From assembly GCA_964518335.1 (NCBI GenBank), contig CAZFDT010000011.1, positions 1-64,000 of the forward strand: a DNA stretch of 64,000 nucleotides, in the 5' to 3' direction. Every line of letters starts with the position of its first letter. The stretch's first letter is position 1. The stretch comes from CAZFDT01 sp964518335 (GTDB lineage: Bacteria; Planctomycetota; Phycisphaerae; Phycisphaerales; Phycisphaeraceae). Positions 47,405 through 55,574 of this stretch are shown piece by piece. The translations under genes and the position numbers were made by a program. The notes beneath the pieces were generated by a model. It saw only the letters and a list, made by a program, of their open reading frames with translations, ran no database searches and was not told the origin of the DNA.

Positions 47405-48853
47405 CACCACGGCGCCAGACCCTCGGTTTGGCGCCCGCCCCACGCGGCTGAGGCTGTCGATCAGTCCCGTAGTCGCCGCCGCGCCCAGGCGCCACAGGTC
47501 CACCGTGGACAGGCCCGACGGCGTCGCACGCGACGCGACCGGCAGCAGCAGGCGCCACGGCATCTCCCACATCAGCACCCGTTCGAGCACCGCGGCCTCG
47601 ACGAGCTGCGACAGCGTGACCTGCGGGCACACATCGCCGACCACCCCGTCGAGGGTGAACACGGCCTTGCGGAACAGCATCAACCGATGCGGAAACCGCA
47701 CGCCCGCCAACGCCAGGTCATCGGTCAACTGCAATAAGTCCGTGAAGCGGGGCAACGGCTCCAGGCGATGGCCGTCGATCCAGCTTCGCACCACCGGTGC
47801 GATTCGCCGCACGCCAGGCGACTCGATCGCCATGGCGACGATGGCGTCGGTCATCGCCTGCTCGTCGCGCCAGGCAGCCGACACGTACAGCTCGATCAGC
47901 AGCCGTCGATCCGCGTCGGTCAGACGCCCGACCAGGCTCCAGTCCAGGGCGATCAGATGGCCGGCCTCATCGGCGAACAGATTGCCAGCGTGCGGATCGG
48001 CGTGAAACAGCCCGTCCGTCTGTGTCCCCAGCAGTGTGCCGACGACCAGCGCCCGCGCCATCCGTCGCGCCAAGGCGCGCCGATGCACCGAAGCGCACTG
48101 CGTGACGCGTACGCCATGCACCCGTTGCATGGCTGTCACGTGCTCCCCGCCGAACGGCAGCAGCGCGGGCACGATCACGCCGTCGTTTCGCCGCATCGCC
48201 GTCGCCGCCGCCGCCAGGTTGGCTCGCTCCTCGTCGAAGCACACCTCGTGGCGCAGGAGCTCGGCCACGTCGTCGAACGTGCGACGGTACTCGATCGTCG
48301 GCAGATCGCCGCGCGCATCCAGGTGGTCGGCCAGCTCCGCGAGAATCGTCAGGTCCTCGTCCAGCATCGTCTCGACGCCGGGACGCATGACTTTGAAGAC
48401 GCCTTCGCCGCCGGACCACGACAGGGGCATCACCACGGCAACACTTGCCTCCGCCAGGGGCGTCCTGCCGGGCACGATGGCGAATCGCTCGATGGCCTCG
48501 CCCAGTTCGTGCTGGATGATCGGCCACAGAGTTGCAACGTTCGTGCGCGGCTCGCGCATCTCCAGCTCCTGCAGCTTGGCGCGGAAGCCCGGCTCCAGTT
48601 TGCGGTGCCGCGCAATCACCTGACCCAGCTTGTGCAGGGCGGGGCACTGGTGCATCAGCGTCACCAGTCGATCGGCAGGCGCTGCGTCCAACGGCAGCGC
48701 CGCCTGAGCATGCACGACATCGCGCAGTCGCAGTGGCGTCAGTCGTCTCAGGAAGAAGTCGATCGCGTCGAGGACGGCCGAGCGATACGCCCCATAGCAC
48801 TCGGGCACGACGGCCGTCACGTCGAAGCACTCGCGCGTCAGGGCGTGGAGCAT
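47399..48853 (-). CDS. ABC1/UbiB-family protein kinase-like protein
   Basis: 484 residues of the ABC1/ADCK/UbiB family, atypical kinase-fold ATPases. The family-defining KLGQ motif is at about 75-78, VFKVMRPGVE carries the ATP-binding lysine, HADPHAGN is the catalytic loop, and ALDWSLVGR the metal-binding Asp. The usual C-terminal membrane helices are weak. UbiB-type members support quinone biosynthesis; here the gene lies just after phaC on the same strand (91-base gap), so a role tied to PHA granules or lipids is possible but unproven. The start was set at ATG 48853; a GTG at 48910 is an alternative. Confidence 0.83.
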   Translation of the reverse strand: MLHALTRECFDVTAVVPECYGAYRSAVLDAIDFFLRRLTPLRLRDVVHAQAALPLDAAPADRLVTLMHQCPALHKLGQVIARHRKLEPGFRAKLQELEMREPRTNVATLWPIIQHELGEAIERFAIVPGRTPLAEASVAVVMPLSWSGGEGVFKVMRPGVETMLDEDLTILAELADHLDARGDLPTIEYRRTFDDVAELLRHEVCFDEERANLAAAATAMRRNDGVIVPALLPFGGEHVTAMQRVHGVRVTQCASVHRRALARRMARALVVGTLLGTQTDGLFHADPHAGNLFADEAGHLIALDWSLVGRLTDADRRLLIELYVSAAWRDEQAMTDAIVAMAIESPGVRRIAPVVRSWIDGHRLEPLPRFTDLLQLTDDLALAGVRFPHRLMLFRKAVFTLDGVVGDVCPQVTLSQLVEAAVLERVLMWEMPWRLLLPVASRATPSGLSTVDLWRLGAAATTGLIDSLSRVGRAPNRGSGAVVS

Positions 48854-48944
48854 GGCAGTATTTCCGCGTAGCGGGCGCGGGGCAGCCGCCCTCTTCGTCT
48901 TGCGCCCCACGGGCGGGTGCGCCGCTCCCGCGACACGGGAACAA

Positions 48945-50015
48945 TCATTTCGACCGCTCCGCCACCCATTGCACCACCTGGGGCCACAGCTCCTTCTGGG
49001 CCCGTCCGCTCACCGCCAGGCCGATGTGGCCCGATGGGAACGTGATCGCTTTGCGGTCGCTGGAGCTGACCAGATCGTTGAACGGCGCGCTCATGCCGCA
49101 GGGCACGAGGTCGTCGTTGCGGGCCATCAGGTTGAGCACGGGGCAGGTGATGTTCTTGAGGTTGACCGTGTGCTTGCCCACGGGCATGGTGCCTTTGACC
49201 AGGCGGTTCTGCTGGTAAAGGTACTTGACGAACTGGCGATACACCTCGCCGGGCACATCGACGTTGTCGTTGAGCCAGCCCTCCATGGCGAAAAAGTCAT
49301 CGACGAGCGCCTCATCGTCCATGCGCTCGATGAAGTTGATGGGCTTTTCGATGAGGTTCTGCACGGGTTTGAGGAACTGGAAGGCAAGCTGCATGTACTG
49401 TGCGGGCATGTTGCCGAAGGCGTCGATGAACTTGTCCACGTCGAAGTATTCGGGCGAGCCCCAGAGGTTGATGAGCCCGTCCTTGGGGGCGAAGTCGATG
49501 CCCGCGGTCATGAGGACGAGGTTCTTGACGCGATCGGGGTGTAGGGCCGCGTACATGGCAGCGATGGTCCCGCCCATGCAGTAGCCGATGAGCGTGACCT
49601 TGTCCTGGCCGGTGCGTTCGCGGACGTAGTCGATGCAGTTGTGCAGGTAGCCGTTGATGTGATCGTCGAGGGCGAGGTGGCGATCCGCGTAGGTGGGATA
49701 GCCCCAGTCCACGAGGTAACTGTCGATGCCGCCGTGGACGAAGTGGGCGATGACGCTCTTGCCGGGCTTGAGATCGACGATGTACGGCCGGTTGACGAGG
49801 GCGAAGACGAAGACCATCGGCGTCTTGTGCCTGGCTTCGCCGTTGCGGTAACGCAGCAGCTTGACGCGGTCCTCTTCATAGACCACGTCGCTGGGCGTGC
49901 ATCCTTTTCTGACGCGCTGGGCGTGAAACCAGAGCTGAGGGATGCGCGTCAGGCGCTTGATATTCGTCAGGCCCTCGTCGATCCATGCCTGTTGTGCTGC
50001 GGAGAACGTGGTCAT
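48945..50015 (-). CDS. phaC: Class III poly(3-hydroxyalkanoate) synthase subunit PhaC
   Basis: A 356-residue alpha/beta-hydrolase-fold polymerase that joins 3-hydroxybutyryl-CoA into PHB at the granule surface. The triad is readable: Cys146 in the lipase-like box GYCMGG, Asp302 in ARNDDLVPCG, and His330 in FPSGHIGL; the position and length match class III (Allochromatium type, about 355 residues), not class I. The partner PhaE is encoded just upstream. Ribosome binding site GAGGAG. Substrate would be short-chain (C4) because class III enzymes prefer it and PhaA/PhaB supply it. Confidence 0.96.
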   Translation of the reverse strand: MTTFSAAQQAWIDEGLTNIKRLTRIPQLWFHAQRVRKGCTPSDVVYEEDRVKLLRYRNGEARHKTPMVFVFALVNRPYIVDLKPGKSVIAHFVHGGIDSYLVDWGYPTYADRHLALDDHINGYLHNCIDYVRERTGQDKVTLIGYCMGGTIAAMYAALHPDRVKNLVLMTAGIDFAPKDGLINLWGSPEYFDVDKFIDAFGNMPAQYMQLAFQFLKPVQNLIEKPINFIERMDDEALVDDFFAMEGWLNDNVDVPGEVYRQFVKYLYQQNRLVKGTMPVGKHTVNLKNITCPVLNLMARNDDLVPCGMSAPFNDLVSSSDRKAITFPSGHIGLAVSGRAQKELWPQVVQWVAERSK

Positions 50016-50021
50016 GGCGGG

Positions 50022-50519
50022 TTATCTCCTCTTTTTCTGAGGCTTCTGAGCCTTCTGAGGCCTGGGTGACTCTTGGGTGCGGGGCTTCGGCTGGGCGCGG
50101 CCGGCGCCGGCGGAAAGCGCGTCGATCCGCCGCTCCAGTTCTTCGAGCCGGTCGAGCACACGGCTCTCGAAGTGGCGGATCGTGAGCATGAGGTTGTCCA
50201 CGTCGTCGCGGGCCACGCCCTGGGCCTCGTGATGGGCGCGGTTGAGGAACTCGTTGACCTGCGTGCGCAGTGTCACTGCAGCGTCCATCGACTGCTTCAT
50301 CATCTCCAGGAACGCCGGTGAGCGCATGAACTGCTCGCACTGCTCGCTCATGGCCTTGAACATCGCTCCGCGCACCTGCCGCGCCGCGTCCGGCGGGGCG
50401 CTGCCGGGCGACACCGCCATGCCCGCCGTCATCATCTTCATGGCGAAGTCGCCCCACATGCGGGTGAAGGCGTCCATCGTCTCATACACGTGTTGCTTGC
50501 CATTCTCAGTTTCGGACAT
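50022..50519 (-). CDS. phaE: PHA synthase subunit PhaE
   Basis: 165 residues, all helical: YETMDAFTRMWGDFAMKMM, FMRSPAFLEMMKQSMDAAVTL and VDNLMLTIRHFESRVLDRLEELERRID are the PhaE pattern, ending in a basic proline-lysine tail. It is shorter than the 350-residue Allochromatium PhaE, so it is a compact form. It is needed for activity of class III PhaC. The start was chosen at MSETENG, which has AAGGAG upstream. The phaC start follows 6 bases after its stop. Confidence 0.88.
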   Translation of the reverse strand: MSETENGKQHVYETMDAFTRMWGDFAMKMMTAGMAVSPGSAPPDAARQVRGAMFKAMSEQCEQFMRSPAFLEMMKQSMDAAVTLRTQVNEFLNRAHHEAQGVARDDVDNLMLTIRHFESRVLDRLEELERRIDALSAGAGRAQPKPRTQESPRPQKAQKPQKKRR

Positions 50520-50543
50520 GGCTGGCTCCTTCATCCACGACAG

Positions 50544-51164
50544 TCATACGGCTAGCGGCGCCGACCGCTTCAGTCCAATCACCTCGCGCTCGTCCCGTTC
50601 GCTCCAGTCGCTGCGCGGACAGCGCCACGACGGCAACGGGTCATCGGCGCGACCTGCAAGCCCCATCGCCTGCATCGTAGGCTCGGTAAGCCGCTTGGCC
50701 AGATCGGTCGGCTCGTACACCAGGCCGGGATAGTGCACCTCGATCAGCAGCTTCAGCAGCGTGGCGAACCCGCCTTCGAGCGAGCCGACGCCGCAGCCGA
50801 TGGCGACCATCGCCACATCGTGCGTGTGCATTTGGTGATGCCACGGGCTGCCCAGGTATCGCACCAATTGTTGCAGGGCGGCGCGCAAGTCGTCGATACG
50901 GATGGGCAGATGGCGATCGCGCCGCAGCAGGAGTCCGACGATCTCCCGCAGGCGCAGGCGCGGCGCTTCGGGCACGTCGATGCGGATGATCCGACCGACA
51001 TCCGAAGCGTGCGCGATGCGCTTGAAGCGGGTGATCGAGACGCCGGCGGCAGCGGCGACGGCCTGGGCGGCGCCGCCGCAGTTGTCGCGGCAGTTGAGCC
51101 CGACGATCACCACACGGTGACCGCCTGAAAGAATGTCGCCGCTGCGCACCTGCGATCGTTTCAT
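50544..51164 (-). CDS. Hypothetical protein in the PHA operon, weakly macrodomain-like
   Basis: 206 residues, no membrane part or signal. VVIVGLNCRDNCGGAAQAV near the start and VAIGCGVGSLEGGF followed later by LVYEP are reminiscent of the macrodomain ADP-ribose loops, but the match is weak and I cannot confirm the fold. It lies between phaA (3-base gap) and phaE (24-base gap), so it is part of the operon. The function is unknown. Confidence 0.5.
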   Translation of the reverse strand: MKRSQVRSGDILSGGHRVVIVGLNCRDNCGGAAQAVAAAAGVSITRFKRIAHASDVGRIIRIDVPEAPRLRLREIVGLLLRRDRHLPIRIDDLRAALQQLVRYLGSPWHHQMHTHDVAMVAIGCGVGSLEGGFATLLKLLIEVHYPGLVYEPTDLAKRLTEPTMQAMGLAGRADDPLPSWRCPRSDWSERDEREVIGLKRSAPLAV

Positions 51165-51167
51165 GCG

Positions 51168-52346
51168 CTACACCAGTTCGATGGCAATGGCGCCGCCCAT
51201 GCCGCCGCCCACGCACAGCGCCGCGACGCCGCGCTTGCCGCCGCGCGTTCGCAGCGCGTTGATCAGCGTGACCACCACACGGCAGCCGCTGCATCCGATC
51301 GGATGGCCCAGCGCCACCGCCCCGCCGTGGACGTTGAGCTTTTCGTGCGTTATGCCCAGGTCCTTCATCGCTGCCATGGGCACGCAACTGAACGCCTCGT
51401 TGAGCTCGTACAGGTCGGGGTCGCCGACTGTCCAGCCCAGCTTCTTCAGCAGCGAGTCGATCGCCTTGATCGGGGCCAGCGTGAACCACTCCGGCTCGCG
51501 GGCCTCGACGCTGTAGCCCAACACTTTGGCTTCGCACTTGACGCCCAGCTTCGACGCAGCATCGCCATCGATCACCACGACCGCCGCCCCGCCGTCGTTG
51601 ACGCTCGACGCATTGCCCGCCGTCACCGTGCCGTCCTTCGAGAACGCCGGCTTGAGGGCGTAGAACTTCTCCTCGACAAAGCGCGTCGGCTCCTCGTCCT
51701 TGTCCACTGTGATCGTCCCTTTGCGCGTCGTGATTTCGACGGGGACAATCTCTTTGGCGAAGATGCAGTCGGATTGGGCCTTAATGGCGCGCTTGTAGCT
51801 TTCGACGGCGTACTTGTCCTGGTCGGCCTTGGAGAAGCCGTACTTCGCGGCCGCTGCGTCGCCGCATGCGCCCATATGACGCCCGTCGAAGGCATCGATC
51901 AGCGCGTCGTACAACATCGAGTCATAGATCTCGCCGTGGCCCATGCGAAAACCACCGCGGGCCTTGTCGAGGATGTACGGCGCACGGCTCATGCTCTCCA
52001 TGCCGCCGGCGACGATCGCCGCCGCATCGCCGCACTGAATCTTCTGCGCGGCGCTGATGATCGACTGCAACCCTGAAATGCAGAGCTGATTGATCGTATA
52101 GGCGGGCTTGGTGGCGGGCACGCCGGCTGCAATCGCCGACTGTCGACCGACGTTGGGTTTGGCCGCGCCCTGGAGGACGCAGCCCATGATGACCTCATCG
52201 ACCTTGTCCGGGGCCAGGTTGGCGCGCTGCAGAGCGGCCTTGATGGCCGTCGTGCCCAGTTGAGTGACGGGCACGTCGTTGAATGCGCCGGCAAAGCCAC
52301 CGATGGCCGTGCGTGCGCTGCCCGCCAGGTAAACACTCGTCAACAT
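51168..52346 (-). CDS. phaA: Acetyl-CoA C-acetyltransferase (beta-ketothiolase)
   Basis: A 392-residue thiolase that condenses two acetyl-CoA to acetoacetyl-CoA, the first PHB step. The nucleophile Cys89 is in [11 protein letters not shown], the His in [19 protein letters not shown], and the second Cys in [13 protein letters not shown]. The start at [20 protein letters not shown] is chosen by family pattern with CGGAG upstream; an 18-residue in-frame extension is not conserved. The tetrameric biosynthetic type is inferred from the operon. Confidence 0.95.
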   Translation of the reverse strand: MLTSVYLAGSARTAIGGFAGAFNDVPVTQLGTTAIKAALQRANLAPDKVDEVIMGCVLQGAAKPNVGRQSAIAAGVPATKPAYTINQLCISGLQSIISAAQKIQCGDAAAIVAGGMESMSRAPYILDKARGGFRMGHGEIYDSMLYDALIDAFDGRHMGACGDAAAAKYGFSKADQDKYAVESYKRAIKAQSDCIFAKEIVPVEITTRKGTITVDKDEEPTRFVEEKFYALKPAFSKDGTVTAGNASSVNDGGAAVVVIDGDAASKLGVKCEAKVLGYSVEAREPEWFTLAPIKAIDSLLKKLGWTVGDPDLYELNEAFSCVPMAAMKDLGITHEKLNVHGGAVALGHPIGCSGCRVVVTLINALRTRGGKRGVAALCVGGGMGGAIAIELV

Positions 52347-52552
52347 GTCAGACTCCGTTTCGCCGGGGAAGTGACTGGAATTGGCCGCCCGCCCCGCCAC
52401 CAGCGTCCGAGACGGTCAGCCGATCGCACCACCGTGTTTCCAAATCGCCGGGCGGGCGCCGCCCCCCCGGAACCGGAAGGCACAAACCCATGCGGCGCCG
52501 CCGGCGTCACAACCCGTGTTCAGCCACACTCGCCGGTCGTGTCCAGGCGCGA

Positions 52553-53017
52553 TTACTTGGACGCTGCGGCGGGCTTGGCGGCCTTGGTCGCCTTGCCGCC
52601 GTACTGCACCCAGGCATCGAGCACGCGGCTGTTGGCGTCCACCATCGCCTGGGCGTTGCTGCGCAGCGCCGCCAGGGACGCCTCCCACATCTCCTGCGTG
52701 CGGGCCTTGGCCTCCGGCAGCGACTGCACGGCGCCGGCGGTCATGGCCTTCTTCAGCAGGTCGAGGCTGGTCTGGCTGGCCTTGTCGATGAGCTTGAGGC
52801 ACTCCTCGACGGACTTCTGCGCGGTGGGGACCGCCTCCTCCAGGAGGGCCTGGGTGCGGGCGTCGATCCCGCTCATGGGATCGATCTTCGCCAGCGCGTC
52901 CGTCCAGACCTTGGTCAGATCCTGCTGGATCTTGACGCCGGAGCGGACCGCGGTGTCGAAGCTCTTGACCGCTTCCTCGAACATGGCCGACACGTCGTTC
53001 TGTAGCGTTGCCATCAT
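52553..53017 (-). CDS. phaP: Phasin (PHA granule-associated protein)
   Basis: 154 residues, almost entirely helical and amphipathic, with the phasin-2-like pattern MFEEAVKSFDTAVRSGVKIQQD, and an A/K-rich C-terminal tail. Phasins coat PHB granules and control their size. The start was set at ATG 53017 with AAAGGG upstream. Its promoter region holds a perfect palindrome (53096-53115), the likely PhaR operator. phaA follows downstream after a 206-base gap. Confidence 0.88.
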   Translation of the reverse strand: MMATLQNDVSAMFEEAVKSFDTAVRSGVKIQQDLTKVWTDALAKIDPMSGIDARTQALLEEAVPTAQKSVEECLKLIDKASQTSLDLLKKAMTAGAVQSLPEAKARTQEMWEASLAALRSNAQAMVDANSRVLDAWVQYGGKATKAAKPAAASK

Positions 53018-53095
53018 GACGGAACCCTTTCGCATGGGACCATTCGGTCCTGTTTCCAGACACGATATCGTCGCGCCAGGCGGGAGTCAATAGAA

Positions 53096-53115
53096 TTTTG
53101 TGCGTTTGCACAAAA
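53096..53115. promoter_or_regulatory. Putative PhaR operator at the phasin promoter
   Basis: TTTTGTGCGTTTGCACAAAA is a palindrome with 8-base arms and a GTTT spacer, 79 bases upstream of the phasin start. Its first 15 bases recur, reverse-complemented and unchanged, at 53762-53776. PhaR proteins of other bacteria bind TGC-rich palindromes and repress phasin genes and themselves. A TCTATT -10 on the minus strand lies directly downstream of it (53090-53095). Confidence 0.65.
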
Positions 53116-53126
53116 AAAAGTCGCCC

Positions 53127-53720
53127 TCAGCCCCCCTTGCGGCGAGGGCGGGGCTTGCGCCGAGCCGAACGCTGCTGCCGGGCCTCGAGCTTGCTGTGCA
53201 GTTCGGCCACCTGCCGGCGAAGCTCCTCGACAGTCTGCTGCAGGTCGCCGCCCTCGGCTGCAGCCGGGGCTGGCTGGGTCGGCCAGAGCCCGGGCATCAT
53301 CATCATCCGCATCCAGTCGCCGCCGGGCGCCGCCGCGGGATCCAGCCCGATCGAACGGCGAAGAAACTGCTCGTACGTCTTCTTGGACTCGAGGAATGCC
53401 GACAGGGCCTGGTTGAAATACTTATCCACGAATTCTGTGACGATCTGCTCGTTGGAACGAATGATGCGATGGAGCATGGCGGCGGGAAACACGCCCAGCT
53501 TCAGCGGGTCAAGCTCGATGAGGATCTGGGCCAGCACCTTGGCGGTGATGTCCTCGCCGGTGCGCGAGTCGATGACCTCGACGTCGCGCCCGTCGCGGAT
53601 GAGCTGGTGGATCTCCTCGAGCGTCACATGACGGGAGCGGGTGGTGTCGTAGTACCTGCGGTTGGGGTACTTTTTGATCCGCAGCGGCTGGTCGGCGTCG
53701 GAGTTGGCCTGGGCCATCAT
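53127..53720 (-). CDS. phaR: PHA synthesis transcriptional repressor PhaR
   Basis: 197 residues. The N-terminal PHB/PHA accumulation DNA-binding domain (IKKYPNRRYYDTTRSRHVTL, with EEIHQLIRDGRDVEVIDSRTGEDIT) is very well conserved. The middle (about 60-125) is the PHB_acc domain. A methionine-rich patch (WMRMMMMPG), a coiled coil (LQQTVEELRRQVAELHSKLE) and a basic tail complete it. PhaR senses PHB granules and releases DNA when polymer is present. AAAGGA is the ribosome binding site. It is divergent from the SDR gene; the shared gap holds the second operator. Confidence 0.94.
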   Translation of the reverse strand: MMAQANSDADQPLRIKKYPNRRYYDTTRSRHVTLEEIHQLIRDGRDVEVIDSRTGEDITAKVLAQILIELDPLKLGVFPAAMLHRIIRSNEQIVTEFVDKYFNQALSAFLESKKTYEQFLRRSIGLDPAAAPGGDWMRMMMMPGLWPTQPAPAAAEGGDLQQTVEELRRQVAELHSKLEARQQRSARRKPRPRRKGG

Positions 53721-53756
53721 CAGATCCTTTCAGGGTTTATGCATACGAACAAAGAT

Positions 53757-53776
53757 TATACTGCAAACGCACAAAA
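53757..53776 (+). promoter_or_regulatory. SDR/phaR promoter region with second PhaR operator
   Basis: TATACT (53757-53762) is a good -10 for the rightward SDR gene. TGCAAACGCACAAAA (53762-53776) starts at its last base and covers the expected transcription start. This 15-mer is the exact reverse complement of 53096-53110. It lies between the divergent phaR and SDR genes, so it may regulate both. Confidence 0.6.
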
Positions 53777-53843
53777 ATCTCTTGCCCGCCGATGGGCAGC
53801 GGAGTATTATGTCCTCAGTCTAGGCCCCCTCAGGAGTCATGTC

Positions 53844-54659
53844 ATGAGGATCAAGGACAAGATCGCCGTGGTGACGGGTGCGGGGAGTGGAATCGGACGT
53901 GCGGTGTGTGCCGAGTTGGCGCGTCGGGGCGCCCGGCGCATCGCCATGGTCGATCGCAGCGACCACGTTCGCGACGAGGCGTCAGCCATCGACGAGGTGC
54001 TGGGTTTCAAGGGCGCCCAACCGTTCATCGGCGACGTGTGCGACGATGGCTTCCGCAAGCGCGTGTTTGATGAGGTGTGCGAAGAGGGCGAGGTGGTCAG
54101 CATTCTGGTCCCCGCCGCCGGCATCACGCGCGACGCCCTGGCCGTACGCATCGATAAGGCCACCAGCCAACCGGTGATCTACCCCATTGAAGATTTCCGG
54201 CAGGTGTGCGAGGTCAACCTCGTGTCGCCGGTGTACTGGGCCGTGGAACTGGTGGCGCGGATGGCCGCCCATCGTTATCAACTGGGTCTGAAGAAGTGGG
54301 CCGCCTGCGAGGACGTGCAGGGCACGATCATCTTCATCGGCAGCGTGTCGCGCCAGGGCAACAAGGGCCAGATTGCCTACGCGGCGACGAAGGCCGGCCT
54401 CGAAGGCGCCGCGGCCACGCTCATGAAGGAAGCGATGTTCTACGGCGTGCGCACCGGCGTGATCCACCCGGGCTTCACCAACACGCCGATGGTGCATTCG
54501 CTGTCCAATGACTACATCGAGCAGCACGTGCTGCCGTACACGCAACTGCAGCGGCTGATCGAGCCGGAAGAGATCGCCGACGCGATCTGCTTCATGATCG
54601 GCAACTCGGCCGTCAGCGGAGAACTCTGGGCCGATGCGGGCTGGCACCCCGCGGCGTGA
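53844..54659 (+). CDS. Short-chain dehydrogenase/reductase
   Basis: 271 residues of the classical SDR fold. NAD(P) motif TGAGSGIG (about 11-18), catalytic Ser in FIGSVSRQGNKGQ and the YxxxK pair in YAATKAG. VDRSD after strand 2 favours NAD over NADP. A 20-residue insertion around 140-160 (MAAHRYQLGLKKWAACEDVQG) is unusual. The reaction is unknown; beside the phaB gene it could be 3-hydroxybutyrate dehydrogenase. Ribosome binding site AGGAG. It is the first gene of the rightward cluster. Confidence 0.8.
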   Translation: MRIKDKIAVVTGAGSGIGRAVCAELARRGARRIAMVDRSDHVRDEASAIDEVLGFKGAQPFIGDVCDDGFRKRVFDEVCEEGEVVSILVPAAGITRDALAVRIDKATSQPVIYPIEDFRQVCEVNLVSPVYWAVELVARMAAHRYQLGLKKWAACEDVQGTIIFIGSVSRQGNKGQIAYAATKAGLEGAAATLMKEAMFYGVRTGVIHPGFTNTPMVHSLSNDYIEQHVLPYTQLQRLIEPEEIADAICFMIGNSAVSGELWADAGWHPAA

Positions 54660-54710
54660 CGCGATTGGTTCGGTGGTCCAACTCATTTTCACGAAAGGGC
54701 AGGTGGTGTC

Positions 54711-55463
54711 ATGGCAGAACTCAGTGGCAAGGTGGCATTGGTGACGGGTGCGTCGCGCGGCATCGGACGTGCGACGGCGCTGGCGCTGGCGGAGGCGGGC
54801 GCAGATGTTGCAGTGAACTACGCCCACAACAAGGATGCCGCCGACGAAGTGGTCGGCCTCATCCAGGCCAAAGGCCGCAAGGCCAAAGCCTATCTGGCCA
54901 ACATCGGCGACGCGGCGGCGGTCGAAGCATTCGTCGGCCAGGCGTATGCCGACTTCGGCCACATCGACATCCTGGTCAACAACGCGGCGATCAACCGCGA
55001 CCATTCGTTCACGAAGATGACGCAGAAGGAGTGGGAAGACGTGATCAACACCGACCTGAACGGGCCGTTCTACGTCACGCATCTGGTGGTGCCGAAGATG
55101 GCCGACAGTGGCGGCGGTCGCGTGGTGTTCGTCACGTCGATGGTGGGCCAGATCGGGGCGTTCGGCCAGGCCAACTACGGCGCAGCCAAGGCGGGGCTGA
55201 TCGGCCTGACCCGCACGCTGGCGCGCGAGTATGCCCGCAAGAGCGTGCTGGTCAACGCCGTGGCGCCGGGCTACACCGAAACCGACATGACCTCGGGCAT
55301 CCCTGAGAAGGTGCTCGAGAGCATCAAGGCCCAGATCCCCCTGGGACGGATGGCCAAACCCGAGGAAGTCGCCGGCGCGATCGTGTTCCTGGCCGGACCG
55401 CATGCGACCTACATCACCGGGCAGGTGCTGTCGGTCAACGGCGGGATGTTCATCGGGCGGTAG
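54711..55463 (+). CDS. phaB: Acetoacetyl-CoA reductase PhaB
   Basis: A 250-residue SDR of the PhaB/FabG type that reduces acetoacetyl-CoA to (R)-3-hydroxybutyryl-CoA with NADPH. TGASRGIGRA at the cofactor site, NNAAINRD, Ser in TSMVGQIG, and YGAAKAG (Tyr-x-x-x-Lys) are present, and the end VNGGMFIG is typical. FabG of fatty acid synthesis is nearly identical in motif content; placement in the pha cluster decides for PhaB. NADPH could come from the transhydrogenase elsewhere in the window. Confidence 0.85.
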   Translation: MAELSGKVALVTGASRGIGRATALALAEAGADVAVNYAHNKDAADEVVGLIQAKGRKAKAYLANIGDAAAVEAFVGQAYADFGHIDILVNNAAINRDHSFTKMTQKEWEDVINTDLNGPFYVTHLVVPKMADSGGGRVVFVTSMVGQIGAFGQANYGAAKAGLIGLTRTLAREYARKSVLVNAVAPGYTETDMTSGIPEKVLESIKAQIPLGRMAKPEEVAGAIVFLAGPHATYITGQVLSVNGGMFIGR

Positions 55464-55574
55464 TCGGCGGATCGGGCGCGGTGGCGGCAGTGTCAAGGTG
55501 GTGGCCGGCTGGTGGTGGCTCAAACTGGCTTGGGGCCAGGCGCGTGCAGTTCGCGTGGCCCACGGAGACGCCCC

